From Iodidimonas nitroreducens (GTDB lineage Bacteria > Pseudomonadota > Alphaproteobacteria > Sphingomonadales > Rhodothalassiaceae): a DNA stretch of 64,000 bases. The position numbers and the translations under genes were made by a program. Shown one piece after another: positions 16,508 through 25,278 of the stretch (positions are counted from its first letter, which is position 1; every line of letters begins with the position of its first letter). Where the stretch lies: positions 18,209-82,208 of the forward strand of contig BAYV01000012.1 of the NCBI GenBank assembly GCA_000710935.1, in the 5' to 3' direction. Under the pieces are notes generated by a model. The model saw only the letters and a list, made by a program, of their open reading frames with translations. It was not told the DNA's origin and did not search any database.

Positions 16508-16662
16508 TGCCATTCGATCTGCACCGCTATGCAGCGGGGTTTGAATTCCGTTATAAAAATCGGATTGCAACCGGTGTTGACGATGCCGAACGGGCGAAGC
16601 GCACCCTTTTCGGTTTCGCGGGCAAGCGCCTGACGTACGAAAGGGCTGGTGAAACGGTATAA
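16508..16662 (+). pseudogene. IS1595/ISXO2-type transposase, C-terminal remnant
   Basis: The plus frame reads MPFDLHRYAAGFEFRYKN, then RIATGVDDAERAKRTLFGF, then AGKRLTYERAG and stop. This is the end of the ISXO2-like DDE transposase family (PFDLHRYxxEFxFRYNxR...GVxDxxR...GKRLTY). The catalytic part upstream is missing, so only about 50 of some 300 residues remain. It marks an old insertion between the cargo cassette and the integrase-side operon. Confidence 0.7.
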
Positions 16663-17170
16663 CTAAGTCAGGCAGCCCGATACTGTGGCTGATTGACTTG
16701 CCTTTCCCGAACTTGGGAGGGTAGACGCAAGCCTTTCGAGGCGATCAGTAGTTCGGTGCCTTTCCGTTTGGTTTCAACTGAATAATTGATATCGAACTCA
16801 AACTGACGGCGTGAACGATACAGATGCCCGATGGTATCGACATTGTCATAGGTAACGATCCGGAGGAAGCGGAAAAGACTGGCGCCTGTTTCAGGTTACC
16901 AAAATATCCGGACTGGTCATAACGCCAGAAGTGTTCGAGAGAGCGCGACCGAAGTATAACCCGAACGACAAGGCGATGGTCCGGATTGTTTGCCGCCTCT
17001 GATTTCACAATCACATGGCATGGACCGCCTAGCAGGTAATGCTCTTCTCGCCCGACCTGGTGCGGACGCCTGTAAGGTAATAAACACTGCCCACCACCCC
17101 GCAACACTCGGCAAGCGCTGGGACTTCGGGCCAGATGATGCTCTCGACATACTTCAACCTCGAATGATCT
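16663..17170. other. decayed sequence without intact gene
   Basis: No complete gene is seen. On the minus strand, fragments in two frames (one reading YVESIIWPEVPALAECCGV, the other EEHYLLGGPCHVIVK then HRLVVRVILRSRSLEHFWRY) would join with a single frameshift near 17050, so a broken phage gene may lie here. Codon use and the lack of a ribosome site do not allow a confident call. Confidence 0.3.
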
Positions 17171-17173
17171 ATT

Positions 17174-17231
17174 TTCGCACAATTATTCTTGACAATGTGC
17201 GATTTTAGCTCCATTGATGGCCCGTCGCACA
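17174..17231 (+). promoter_or_regulatory. second repressor operator and promoter candidate
   Basis: An inverted pair, TTCGCACAAT at 17174-17183 and AATGTGCGA at 17195-17203, brackets a TTGACA at 17189-17194. The 15-mer AATGTGCGATTTTAG here is identical to the operator at 15235-15249, and a further TCGCACAAT lies near 17223. The TTGACA suggests a plus-strand promoter, though no strong -10 follows. It would drive the small-gene and integrase transcript. Confidence 0.6.
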
Positions 17232-17405
17232 ATGAAGCCGGTCCCATAGGCATCCCCCGGCGTGACGGATCTCCGCTTTTCTCGTTTGGCGGTTTTGTGG
17301 GCAACCCCACAGTCAGAACCATCCTTGTGCACATCGTCTGGCGGGCCTCATCCCCCTCTCCCCCGAGGCCCGCCAGCACTCATTTAAGGATAGGAGCAAA
17401 CGCAT

Positions 17406-17600
17406 ATGTCTAATGTCAGCCGCATCTATTCCCGTCCACGGGTCATTATTCCCGTTCAACGCCCTCCTCTAACCAAGTCCAGGCCGTTAAGCCAGTTTGA
17501 GGCAGCCTGCCTGGGCGGCACCGTTGTCGCCCTTAGCAGCCCTTGGTGGCTGGGCATCGCAGAGCGTCTGTGGTTGATCCTATCCGGCGGCACGGCATGA
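17406..17600 (+). CDS. small phage protein with hydrophobic C-terminus
   Basis: 64 residues, MSNVSRIYSRPRVIIPVQRP then LGGTVVALSSPWWLGIAERL. An AGGAG lies 9 bases before the ATG. The C-terminal half could associate with the membrane. The stop overlaps the next ATG as ATGA. No family is recognised. It is the first gene of a coupled chain of five that ends with the integrase. Confidence 0.45.
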   Translation: MSNVSRIYSRPRVIIPVQRPPLTKSRPLSQFEAACLGGTVVALSSPWWLGIAERLWLILSGGTA

Positions 17601-17800
17601 AAGACGATAGCGTAACCATTTGGTGCCGCCTTCTATCAGAAGACCCATCTGGATCCGCCATTGAGATTGAGATGGAGGCAGGCACAAAACATTGGCTCCC
17701 GACCTCGCAAATTGGTCACATCCCTGATGCAGTCCACTGGCCACGCCCTGTGCCGTTGATCGTACCCGACTGGCTAGCCAAACAAGAGGGACTGATCTAA
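17597..17800 (+). CDS. small phage hypothetical protein
   Basis: 67 residues, MKDDSVTIWCRLLSEDPSG then AIEIEMEAGTKHWLPTSQIG and PLIVPDWLAKQEGL. The start at 17597 is set by the ATGA overlap with the upstream gene. An ATG further upstream at 17543 would overlap that gene by 58 bases. It is compact and soluble, probably a beta barrel of about 60 residues. Function unknown. Confidence 0.5.
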   Translation: MKDDSVTIWCRLLSEDPSGSAIEIEMEAGTKHWLPTSQIGHIPDAVHWPRPVPLIVPDWLAKQEGLI

Positions 17801-17883
17801 TGGCAACATTGTTCACCAGTGCACCGGATCAAGCCGCCTTAAGTTCGAAGCCAAGCTTCTCGACCATCAAGCACGCACGATGA
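17800..17883 (+). CDS. 27-residue phage micro-ORF
   Basis: The frame MATLFTSAPDQAALSSKPSF to TGA starts inside the upstream stop (TAATG) and ends inside the next start (ATGA). This tight packing in an operon where every junction is coupled is the only support. Composition is polar, with no membrane segment. It could be only a coupling leader for the excisionase-like gene. Confidence 0.35.
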   Translation: MATLFTSAPDQAALSSKPSFSTIKHAR

Positions 17884-18146
17884 GGGATCGTGACATGGCT
17901 ATTTCATCGCACAAAGTCCAGATTCCAGCAGTCTCGCCACCCACCCGGCGGGGGCTCTCGCGCATCCTGTCGGCGGGATATGTCGGCGTATCGCCGAACA
18001 AATTCGACCAGATGGTCACGGATGGTCGCATGCCAAAGGCAAAACGGATCGATGGCCGGAAAGTATGGGATGTGCGTGCCCTCGATCAATTTTTCGAAGC
18101 CTTGCCTTCCGATGGCGATTTAGAGAACAATCCCTGGGACGAGTAA
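17880..18146 (+). CDS. excisionase-like DNA-binding protein
   Basis: 88 residues. The core GLSRILSAGYVGVSPNKFDQ, then MVTDGRMPKAKRIDGRKVWDV, is a MerR/AlpA-type helix-turn-helix with a wing, followed by LDQFFEALPSDGD. Small proteins of this type immediately before a tyrosine integrase usually act as excisionase (recombination directionality factor) or as integrase regulator. An internal ATG at 17895 is an alternative start. Two bases separate its stop from the integrase ATG. Confidence 0.7.
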   Translation: MRDRDMAISSHKVQIPAVSPPTRRGLSRILSAGYVGVSPNKFDQMVTDGRMPKAKRIDGRKVWDVRALDQFFEALPSDGDLENNPWDE

Positions 18147-18148
18147 TC

Positions 18149-19222
18149 ATGCCCGGGGCTCCCATGAAAATCCGATTAAAATATGTGGTGGAAGATATAG
18201 ACCGCCACGGCAATGTACGCCTCTATTTCAGGCGCAATGGTAAGAAAATCCGGTTGCCGGGACCTGTTGGCTCGCAGGATTTTCTCGCCGCTTACCAGAC
18301 AGCCCTCGCTGGGGAATCACGGCCCAATCTCCAACCATCCAAGAAGCTGGGGCATATCGTGCCAGGGTCGGTGCGGGCGCTTTGCATCGAGTATTTCAAG
18401 TCCGCCATGTTTCGGGAGTTGGATCCACGTACCCAGAAAGTCCGACGCAGCATCCTCGAAAGGTTTTGCGAACACAAAAGCGACGGTGAGAAACCTTTCG
18501 CCCTCCTGCAGCCCAAACATATTCGCAAGCTCCGTGACGAGATGATGGACCGCGCCGCAGCGGCCAATGGGATGGTGAAAGCCCTCCGCCAGCTTTATAC
18601 ATTTGCAGTCCGTTATGATCTGCATGACCGAAATCCAGCGTCGGACGTTGAATATCTCGCCAGCAAAAACCCCGACGGCTTCCATTCTTGGAGCTTGGAC
18701 GAAATCGAGAAATATGAAGAGAAGCACCCAGTGGGGACTATGGCGCGGCTAGCGCTCGCCCTCGCGCTTTACACGGGGCAACGGCGGTCAGATCTCGTGC
18801 AAATGGGCAAACAGCATGTCCGCGACGGTTGGCTGATCTTCACCCAGCACAAAAACCGGAACCGCCATCCGGTCCGACAGGAAATCCCGATTGTCCCCGA
18901 GTTGCAAAGAATCATTGATCGCACCCATGGCACGGGCGATCTGACGTTCATGGTCACGGCGTTCAATCGCCCCTTCACATCGAACGGTTTTGGCAATCGA
19001 TTCCGAAAATGGTGTAACGAGGCCGAACTTCCCCAATGCTCTGTCCACGGCCTGCGCAAAGCCGCCGCCGCACGTCTGGCGGAACAGGGCTGCACCGAGT
19101 TCGAAATCATGGCGATCACCGGGCACCGCACATCGAAAGAGGTCACCAGATACACCCGTGCCGCCAGCCAGAAAACCCGGGCCGAAAGCGCATTAAAACG
19201 AATTACGGGAGAACGGAACTAG
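18149..19222 (+). CDS. int: phage tyrosine-family integrase
   Basis: 357 residues from the ATG at 18149; ATG 18164 is an alternative. The N-terminal part holds an Arm/SAM-like region and a core-binding helix bundle. The catalytic domain shows Arg212 in LYTGQRRSD, His300 and Arg303 in VHGLRKAA, His326 in ITGHRT and the nucleophile Tyr335 in TRYTRAAS. The gene ends 90 bases from the 3' end of tRNA-Phe, so that tRNA is the probable attachment site. The enzyme would insert and excise the phage with the excisionase-like protein just upstream. Confidence 0.92.
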   Translation: MPGAPMKIRLKYVVEDIDRHGNVRLYFRRNGKKIRLPGPVGSQDFLAAYQTALAGESRPNLQPSKKLGHIVPGSVRALCIEYFKSAMFRELDPRTQKVRRSILERFCEHKSDGEKPFALLQPKHIRKLRDEMMDRAAAANGMVKALRQLYTFAVRYDLHDRNPASDVEYLASKNPDGFHSWSLDEIEKYEEKHPVGTMARLALALALYTGQRRSDLVQMGKQHVRDGWLIFTQHKNRNRHPVRQEIPIVPELQRIIDRTHGTGDLTFMVTAFNRPFTSNGFGNRFRKWCNEAELPQCSVHGLRKAAAARLAEQGCTEFEIMAITGHRTSKEVTRYTRAASQKTRAESALKRITGERN

Positions 19223-19335
19223 GACAAAACTGTCCCACTTTCCGTGGTGATGGCACCCGGTGGGACAAAACCACCGCCTAAGACATTGAAATATAAGGGA
19301 TCAAAAAAGAAGTGGTGCCCAGGGGCGGAATCGAA
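19222..19335. other. predicted prophage attachment site region (attR/attL)
   Basis: The 3' end of tRNA-Phe faces the integrase, a standard tyrosine-integrase arrangement, so the crossover should fall within roughly 19313-19335. Between integrase and tRNA the 9-mer GGACAAAAC occurs twice (19222-19230, 19263-19271), and TGTCCCAC at 19231 is inverted at 19260, candidates for integrase arm sites. The partner site lies beyond the left edge and is not visible. Confidence 0.55.
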
Positions 19336-19388
19336 CCACCGACACTGCGATTTTCAGTCGCATGCTCTACCAACTGAGCTACCTGGGC
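19313..19388 (-). tRNA. tRNA-Phe (GAA)
   Basis: Reading the minus strand, the acceptor stem GCCCAGG pairs with CCTGGGC, followed by A and an encoded CCA. The D arm is AGCTCAGTTGGTAGAGC. The anticodon loop is CTGAAAA within TGCGA/TCGCA, giving GAA. The T arm contains GGTTCGATTCC. Length is 76 bases. It terminates the conserved host cluster and serves as the likely phage target. Confidence 0.95.
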
Positions 19389-19470
19389 ACAAACCTCGAG
19401 AAAAACCGCCGAACCGTTGATGAAGGCAAAGCCCCCGCAAACACAGCCGAAAAGCGTTTCTGGTGGCCGC

Positions 19471-19698
19471 TTATAGGCAATCGGATCGCCCCTGTCCAGA
19501 GGCTGTTGATGGAAAAAGTCCATCCTCGTCATCAAAGCCGTTTATGGGGGTAACGCCCGCCACAACATAATGTTCGCCAAACCAGCGCGACAAATCGATT
19601 TTGGCGCAGCGATCCGAACAAAAGGGCTTGTGTTCGCCCGAACAAATCGTCTTGCAGATGGGGCAGCGCCCCTTTTTGGGGGCCTTTGATGCGGTCAT
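19471..19698 (-). CDS. yacG: DNA gyrase inhibitor YacG
   Basis: 75 residues from the ATG at 19698 (AGAGGA upstream). A GTG at 19728 would add ten residues but has no ribosome site. The zinc-binding signature CPICKTICSGEHKPFCSDRC followed by AKIDLSRWFGEHYVV is diagnostic of YacG, which binds GyrB and inhibits gyrase. It follows RNase G, the usual alphaproteobacterial order. The C-terminal tail after residue 55 is acidic and variable. Confidence 0.9.
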   Translation of the reverse strand: MTASKAPKKGRCPICKTICSGEHKPFCSDRCAKIDLSRWFGEHYVVAGVTPINGFDDEDGLFPSTASGQGRSDCL

Positions 19699-19729
19699 GA
19701 TCCGTTCTGTCCTCTCGCTTGCGGTCACT

Positions 19730-21187
19730 CTAGCCTATATGACAAAGGGGCTGATCGGATGGAACGCTTTCATCCATCCGCAGATCAATCACCCGGCCGG
19801 TTCTTTCAGACAGCCGGGCCAGCCAATCGGGCCCCTCGAACAATTGGCCCAGGGCCGGAGACAGAGACAGGACCAAAGTCCCCGGACGCGGATCCATGAT
19901 CGCCGTGCGCTCCGCCCGGCGCAACAGATCATGGGCAAGGCTATAAAGGCTTAAGCGCGGCCCGGGCGCCTGAAGCAGCATTTCGCGCACCGAAGGGCCC
20001 AGGCGCTTGCGGGTGAGGGTGAGAATCCCATGCGCGTTGATCCCCGATAAGCGCACGGGCAAAGGATCATCGGCCAAAGCGGCATCGAAAGCCGCGATCA
20101 GCGCATCCTTATGATCTTTTTTCTGCATATCGATGAAATCGATCACCACAAGCCCGCCGATTCTGCCAAAGCGCAAGAGCCGGGCAATAGCCCGCGCCGC
20201 TTCGCAATTCACATCGAAAGCCGCCCGGCCCCAGGCCCGGCCACTCCCTGCTCCCGATTGGCCCCCCGATTGACCCACCGTGGCTTTGGCCGAATCCACA
20301 TCGATCACTGTGGCCGCCCGCGTTTCATCGATGCTGATCATCCCCCCCGATGGCAAGGTGATATGGCCATCGATCAGGGCATCGAGGGCTTCCTCCACCC
20401 CATGATCGGCAAATAATCCCATCTCCGTTTTCGGCACATCGAGCAAAGGCAAAAGATCCGGCCACTGCTTCAGACAGGATTGGGCCTGCGCCAACAGATC
20501 GCGATCCGAAAGATATATCCTGCCAAGATCGGGGGGCGCATCGCGCAGGCTGTTTTTCAAGGCTGAAGCGGCGGCCAGAATCTGCCGCGCCCCGCCCCCG
20601 GCTGTTCGGATCGCCCGAATCTGCCCTAAAAGGCGCGCGGCTTCGGCCATCAGCACATCATCACCAATGCCCCGCGCCGGAGCATGGACCGCAACTCCGC
20701 TTTCCTTCAAAATCGGCGTCAGGGCATCCCCCAGACGGTTTTTGCCCTCAAGATCAAAACCATCATCAAAACGCAGACCGGGCCTGAACGGGGTGAGGGT
20801 CAAATAACGGCCCTTGCGCGCATAATCGGCCCGCACCACCCAGCTTTTGCTCTCTTCGTTGGGGGCCATCACCAATTCAACACAGAATTTCTGCCCCACA
20901 TGCACGGCATCGCCAATGCGTTTAGGCCGCGCGCTGCCCGGCTCGAAAGGGGCATAATGGCAGGGTAAAAGCCCCGAAAGCGGGCAGGATGCCCCCCCCT
21001 CGACGCCGCCTTCCAATTCCACAAAGGCACTATTGATATCAGGGGCAAGGGCGCTGACCCGGGCCAGAACAATCGCTTCACGATGAAGATCACGGCCACG
21101 ATGAAAGCCGATCTCAAGGGGGCCGGTTTCATCCACCAGCGCTGTGCGAATCTCACCCGCACTGGCTTCGATGAGCAGATCAGCCAT
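19730..21187 (-). CDS. rng: ribonuclease G/E family endoribonuclease
   Basis: 485 residues, the size of RNase G rather than RNase E, without the long disordered degradosome tail. The S1-like N-terminus (ILARVSALAPDINSAFVELEGG) is followed by the catalytic core: GGMISIDETRAATVIDVDSA and GGLVVIDFIDMQKKDHKD carry the two metal-binding aspartates. RNase G matures 16S rRNA and cleaves mRNA 5' ends. A Gly/Ser-rich insertion (GQSGGQSGAGSGRAWGR) lies within the core. The start overlaps the end of maf by 8 bases. Confidence 0.88.
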   Translation of the reverse strand: MADLLIEASAGEIRTALVDETGPLEIGFHRGRDLHREAIVLARVSALAPDINSAFVELEGGVEGGASCPLSGLLPCHYAPFEPGSARPKRIGDAVHVGQKFCVELVMAPNEESKSWVVRADYARKGRYLTLTPFRPGLRFDDGFDLEGKNRLGDALTPILKESGVAVHAPARGIGDDVLMAEAARLLGQIRAIRTAGGGARQILAAASALKNSLRDAPPDLGRIYLSDRDLLAQAQSCLKQWPDLLPLLDVPKTEMGLFADHGVEEALDALIDGHITLPSGGMISIDETRAATVIDVDSAKATVGQSGGQSGAGSGRAWGRAAFDVNCEAARAIARLLRFGRIGGLVVIDFIDMQKKDHKDALIAAFDAALADDPLPVRLSGINAHGILTLTRKRLGPSVREMLLQAPGPRLSLYSLAHDLLRRAERTAIMDPRPGTLVLSLSPALGQLFEGPDWLARLSERTGRVIDLRMDESVPSDQPLCHIG

Positions 21188-21833
21188 GATCGGATGTCCA
21201 GCCTTTCATCACCTTCACCCCTTGGCCTTGCAGCATCTGGGCCAGCTCATAGAGCGGCAGGCCCACCACATTGCTGTAGGAACCCGAAAGATGCCGCACA
21301 AAAGCCGCCGCCAGCCCCTGAATGCCATAGCCACCGGCTTTGCCATGCCAATCTTTGCTGGCGAGATAGGCCTGGCATTCTTCACGGGATAATGACTTAA
21401 AAGCCACCACCGTTTCAACCACCCGAATGCGCACTTTCCCATCGGGGCCCAACAGCGCCACACCGGTTCTCACCCGGTGGCGGCGGCCCGAAAGAAGGGC
21501 AAGGCACTGCGCTGCCGTGGCCGCATCAAGGGCTTTTGGCAGGATCCGGCGGCCAACCGATACCACGCTATCGGCCCCCAGAACCCAATCATCGGGATGG
21601 AGCGATGCGATCTTCAACGCTTTTTCATAAGCCATCCGCCGGGCATAAAGGCGGGGCTTTTCAGCGGGATGGGGGGTTTCATCAAGATCGGCGGGCACCA
21701 CCAGATCCGGGATCACCCCGATCTGGGCCAGCAATTGAAGCCGCCGCGGAGAGGCCGAGGCCAGCACCAGACGCGGGCGCCCCTCACCCCCATGGGAGCC
21801 GGGCGATCCAACCGTTTTTTGCTGGTCGGCCAA
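21180..21833 (-). CDS. maf: Maf family nucleotide pyrophosphatase
   Basis: 217 residues. The signature LVLASASPRRLQLLAQIGV lies near the N-terminus, then ADLDETPHPAEKP, VLGADSVVSVGRRILPK (catalytic Asp) and GKAGGYGIQGLAAAFVRHLSGSYSNVVGLPLYEL. Maf proteins hydrolyse dTTP/UTP and modified nucleotides and are linked to cell division. The apparent start is a TTG at 21833, ten bases after infA; no better ATG precedes the conserved block, so the N-terminus is uncertain. Confidence 0.9.
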   Translation of the reverse strand: MADQQKTVGSPGSHGGEGRPRLVLASASPRRLQLLAQIGVIPDLVVPADLDETPHPAEKPRLYARRMAYEKALKIASLHPDDWVLGADSVVSVGRRILPKALDAATAAQCLALLSGRRHRVRTGVALLGPDGKVRIRVVETVVAFKSLSREECQAYLASKDWHGKAGGYGIQGLAAAFVRHLSGSYSNVVGLPLYELAQMLQGQGVKVMKGWTSDHG

Positions 21834-21843
21834 ACCAATCGCC

Positions 21844-22062
21844 CTATTTAAAACGATAGGTAATACGACCCTTGGTCAGATCATAAGGCGTCAATTCAAC
21901 CAGAACATCATCACCCGCCAGCACACGGATGCGGTTTTTGCGCATTTTACCAGCGGTATGACCGAGCACTTCATGCCCGTTTTCAAGTTTTACGCGGAAC
22001 ATGGCATTGGGAAGGAGCTCCATGACCGTGCCGCGCATTTCAAGTGTTTCTTCTTTCACCAT
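21844..22062 (-). CDS. infA: translation initiation factor IF-1
   Basis: Exactly 72 residues, [20 protein letters not shown] through [10 protein letters not shown], a complete S1/OB-fold IF-1. It binds the ribosomal A site during initiation. The frame is open upstream to 22149, but the IF-1 start at 22062 is unambiguous by length and homology. It sits between the phosphatase and maf, as in many Alphaproteobacteria, and the 141-base gap upstream probably contains its own promoter. Confidence 0.97.
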   Translation of the reverse strand: MVKEETLEMRGTVMELLPNAMFRVKLENGHEVLGHTAGKMRKNRIRVLAGDDVLVELTPYDLTKGRITYRFK

Positions 22063-22203
22063 GAACTGCTCGAACTTCTTTTCATTAAAATAAGGGATTG
22101 CGTGCCATAAATGATTGAGACTGACGCTAAATGCAAGCGTCTCGAACATCCGCAGCCCGAAAACACCTGCGCTGATGGGTTCCAGATCGCCTTTAGGGGT
22201 CTT

Positions 22204-22689
22204 TTATAGATGCCCGGGGCCGGATATTTCAAAGCGCGCCTTGATCCGGGCCGCCAATTTATCCCGCACCGCGCGATAGGCATCCAGCCTTTGTTCCCGA
22301 TTGCCTTCGCACAAAGTGGGATCGATGGTCGGCCAATATTCGGTCAGGCAGGCGCGATTGCCAATCATCCCCAGGGTGCGGTGATGGGCTTCCGGGGTGA
22401 GGCTGATGATCAGATCGGGAACATCATGTTCCCCCAAACTTTCCAGATGGCCCGATGGCAACAGGCTGTGGGGCTGATGGCCGCTGATGTCAAAGCCCGC
22501 CTCATCCATCACCGCCACCGCAAAAGGATCGAGCGTGCCCGCATCCAGCCCCGCCGAAGACACCCTGATCCGATGGCGGCCATGGCGTTCGGCCAAAGCC
22601 TGCGCCATGGGCGAGCGCACGGCATTGCGATTGCAGATGAACAGGATATGGCGCGGGGGCGGTGCCGGATCAGCGGGGGATGCGATCAT
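22204..22689 (-). CDS. low-molecular-weight phosphotyrosine phosphatase family protein
   Basis: 161 residues. The P-loop CNRNAVRSPMA has the nucleophile Cys19 and Arg25-Ser26 (CX5RS). SSAGLDAGTLDPFAVAVMDEAG and a late DPTLCEG follow. The family includes tyrosine phosphatases and arsenate reductases. The general-acid Asp of phosphatases is probably in WPTIDPT. It lies 3 bases after the UPF0262 gene in the conserved cluster. The natural substrate is unknown. Confidence 0.8.
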   Translation of the reverse strand: MIASPADPAPPPRHILFICNRNAVRSPMAQALAERHGRHRIRVSSAGLDAGTLDPFAVAVMDEAGFDISGHQPHSLLPSGHLESLGEHDVPDLIISLTPEAHHRTLGMIGNRACLTEYWPTIDPTLCEGNREQRLDAYRAVRDKLAARIKARFEISGPGHL

Positions 22690-22692
22690 CTG

Positions 22693-23211
22693 TCATCCTC
22701 GGATATGCAGAACACAGATGAGCGTAAACAGACGCCGGGCCGTGTTTTGGTCCACCAGCACTTTATCCTTCAGGCGTTCGGCCAAAAGGGCCGAGCCATC
22801 ATTGTGCAGCCCCCGCCGCCCCATATCAATGGCTTCGATCTGGCCGGGGCTGGCTGTTTTGATGGCCTGAAAATAGGAATCGCAAACGGCGAAATAGTCC
22901 TTGATCACCCGGCGGAAAGGGGTGAGCGGCAAGCGAAAGGCTTCCAGAAAATGATCATCCTGATCGGAAAGTTCGAATAAAAGCCGGCCTTCCTCCAAAC
23001 GCAGCAAAAGCCTGTAGGGCCCTTCATAGCCGCCGGGCATGGGCAGAACCGGATCGAAATAATTTTGCTGCAAAAGATCAAAGATCGCCACCCGGCGTTC
23101 ATGATCGATATCGGCATTCCAGCGCACGATGCTGGCTTCATCCAAAGCCACATCGATCAGCCTGCATAAGGGATCGCCATCCTCAAAGCCCATGCCATCC
23201 TCATTCTTCAT
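22693..23211 (-). CDS. UPF0262 family protein
   Basis: 172 residues with the family blocks RLIDVALDEASIVRWNADIDHERRVAIFDLL, then YRLLLRLEEGRLLFEL, FRRVIKDYFAVCDSYFQAI and IDMGRRGLHNDGSALLAERL. The family is uncharacterised and largely alphaproteobacterial. The start overlaps the hisD stop (ATGA). The constant position between hisD and the phosphatase suggests co-expression but not a histidine pathway role as such. Confidence 0.9.
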   Translation of the reverse strand: MKNEDGMGFEDGDPLCRLIDVALDEASIVRWNADIDHERRVAIFDLLQQNYFDPVLPMPGGYEGPYRLLLRLEEGRLLFELSDQDDHFLEAFRLPLTPFRRVIKDYFAVCDSYFQAIKTASPGQIEAIDMGRRGLHNDGSALLAERLKDKVLVDQNTARRLFTLICVLHIRG

Positions 23212-24521
23212 GCCGGGTTTTCCGCCTTGGTTTCCAAGCGGATAAGCACTGATCGTTCATGGGCACCCAGCCCTTCGGCCCGGGCCAAAAGCGCCGCCGC
23301 CGGGCCGATCCGGGCAAGGCTTTGGGGATCGCAGCCCACAAGAGTGGTGCGCTTCATGAAATCAAGCACCGACAAGCCGCTGGAAAAACGCGCCGCCCGC
23401 GAAGTGGGCAAAACATGATTGGGGCCAGCCACATAATCGCCAATGGCTTCGGGGGTATAGCGGCCCAGAAAAATCGCCCCGGCATGGCGGATTTTACCGG
23501 CCATCCCATGGGGATCGTCCACCGCCAGTTCCAGATGCTCAGGTGCGAGACGATTGACCAAAGCGGGGGCATCCGCCATCAGATCGCCCACCACGATCAC
23601 CGCCCCATGATCGGCCCAGCTTTGGCTGGCGATGGCTGCCCGGGGCAGGGTTTCCAGATGCCCCGCGATGGCCGCCTTCACCGCATCGGCAAAGGCTTTG
23701 TCATCGGTGATCAGAATGGATTGGGCGGCACTGTCATGTTCGGCCTGGCTCAAAAGATCAGCAGCGATAAAGGCGGGATCATTCGCCCCATCGGCCACCA
23801 CCAGAATTTCCGATGGCCCGGCGATGGTATCGATCCCCACCCGGCCAAAAACCTGCCGCTTGGCTTCAGCAACATAGGCATTGCCGGGGCCGACGATCTT
23901 ATCGACAGGGGCAATCACCGCCGTGCCATAGGCCAGAGCCGCCACCGCCTGCGCCCCGCCGATGCGATAGATTTCATCCACCCCGGCCAAAGCCGCCGCC
24001 GCCAGAACCAATGGATTGATCAGCCCATCGGGGCTGGGCACCACCATCACCAGCCGATCCACCCCGGCCACCTTGGCGGGGATCGCATTCATCAAAACCG
24101 ATGAAGGATAGCTGGCCCGCCCGCCGGGCACATAAAGCCCCGCCGCCTCGATCGCCGTCCAGCGATAGCCAAGCTCCACCCCCTCGGCATCGCGATGATG
24201 ATGATCTTTGGGCTTTTGGATTTCATGAAAGGCCCGGATGCGCGCTGCCGCCATTTCTAAAGCGGCTAAGGTTTCTCTATCACAAGCCGCCCGTGCGGCG
24301 GCGATTTCATCGGCCCCAAAGCGCATGGTTTCCGGCGTAAGAGTCATGCGATCAAAGCGCTGGGTATAGTCGATCACAGCGGCATCGCCATGGGCCGCCA
24401 CATCCGCCAGAATCGCCTCGACCACCCCCCGCACGGAGTGTTCCTGATCGCGGCCATGGGCCAGAAAGGCTTCAAAGGCGGTGGCGAAATCCGCTTGCTG
24501 CAGATCGAGTTCAAGCGGCAT
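23208..24521 (-). CDS. hisD: histidinol dehydrogenase
   Basis: 437 residues from the ATG at 24521; a GTG one codon earlier is also possible. Family blocks include [71 protein letters not shown] and [18 protein letters not shown] with the zinc ligands Gln/His. [10 protein letters not shown] supplies the catalytic Glu-His. It performs the last two oxidations of histidine synthesis with NAD. It overlaps hisG by 11 bases, forming a hisGD unit. Confidence 0.96.
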   Translation of the reverse strand: MPLELDLQQADFATAFEAFLAHGRDQEHSVRGVVEAILADVAAHGDAAVIDYTQRFDRMTLTPETMRFGADEIAAARAACDRETLAALEMAAARIRAFHEIQKPKDHHHRDAEGVELGYRWTAIEAAGLYVPGGRASYPSSVLMNAIPAKVAGVDRLVMVVPSPDGLINPLVLAAAALAGVDEIYRIGGAQAVAALAYGTAVIAPVDKIVGPGNAYVAEAKRQVFGRVGIDTIAGPSEILVVADGANDPAFIAADLLSQAEHDSAAQSILITDDKAFADAVKAAIAGHLETLPRAAIASQSWADHGAVIVVGDLMADAPALVNRLAPEHLELAVDDPHGMAGKIRHAGAIFLGRYTPEAIGDYVAGPNHVLPTSRAARFSSGLSVLDFMKRTTLVGCDPQSLARIGPAAALLARAEGLGAHERSVLIRLETKAENPA

Positions 24522-25209
24522 CACGACCCTCCAGACTTTGACGGAAGCGGGTGATCCAGCCGCTCATCACATCGGGCCGGGTTTTGAAAGCCGCCCGATT
24601 AACGATCAATCGCGATGTGATCTCGGTCAGCACCGCCACTTCGCGCAGGCCATTGGCGCGCAGGGTGGAGCCAGTAGACACCAGATCGACGATCCGGGGA
24701 CACAGGCCCAGAACCGGGGCCAGTTCCATCGCACCATTCAGCTTCACACATTCCGCCTGCACCCCACGGGCGGCAAAATAGCGCCGGGTGATGCCGGGAT
24801 ATTTGGTCGCCACCCGGATATGCGACCAACCGGCCATATCATCATCACGAGCCATATCGTCCGGCTCGGCCAAAGACAGGCGACAATGGCCGATATCGAG
24901 ATCAAGGGGGGCATAGATTTCGGGATAATCAAATTCCATCAAAACATCATTGCCCGCCACCCCCAGATGCGCCGCCCCAAATGCCACGAATGTCGCCACA
25001 TCGAACGCGCGGACGCGAATGATGCTCAGCCCTTCGATATTGGTGTCAAATTGCAGCTTGCGGCTATCATCATCATCAAAGGCTGCTTCCGGCTCGATCC
25101 CGGCCGCCCGCACCAGCGGCATCACTTCCTTCAGGATGCGGCCTTTCGGCAGGGCCATCACAAGGCCGGGCTTCGGGCTAGCCGGTTGATCGAGGCCAAT
25201 ATGGGCCAT
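24511..25209 (-). CDS. hisG: ATP phosphoribosyltransferase, short (HisG-S) form
   Basis: 232 residues from the ATG at 25209 (GGAG 7 bases upstream). It starts the catalytic domain with [33 protein letters not shown] (here [13 protein letters not shown]) and [22 protein letters not shown] bind phosphoribosyl-pyrophosphate. The C-terminal regulatory domain of long HisG is missing, so a HisZ partner is expected elsewhere in the genome. First enzyme of histidine synthesis. Confidence 0.93.
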   Translation of the reverse strand: MAHIGLDQPASPKPGLVMALPKGRILKEVMPLVRAAGIEPEAAFDDDDSRKLQFDTNIEGLSIIRVRAFDVATFVAFGAAHLGVAGNDVLMEFDYPEIYAPLDLDIGHCRLSLAEPDDMARDDDMAGWSHIRVATKYPGITRRYFAARGVQAECVKLNGAMELAPVLGLCPRIVDLVSTGSTLRANGLREVAVLTEITSRLIVNRAAFKTRPDVMSGWITRFRQSLEGRDAA

Positions 25210-25278
25210 TGCAGTCTCCACATCGATTGAGATTGGTCGGTTCTAAATTGTGAATGAAACGCCGCGCCAAAGCCACGC

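Noticed and set aside
16745..17182. 145-codon minus frame as a phage gene
   Set aside because: No ribosome site and unnatural start region; only parts look protein-like, and these would need a frameshift to join.
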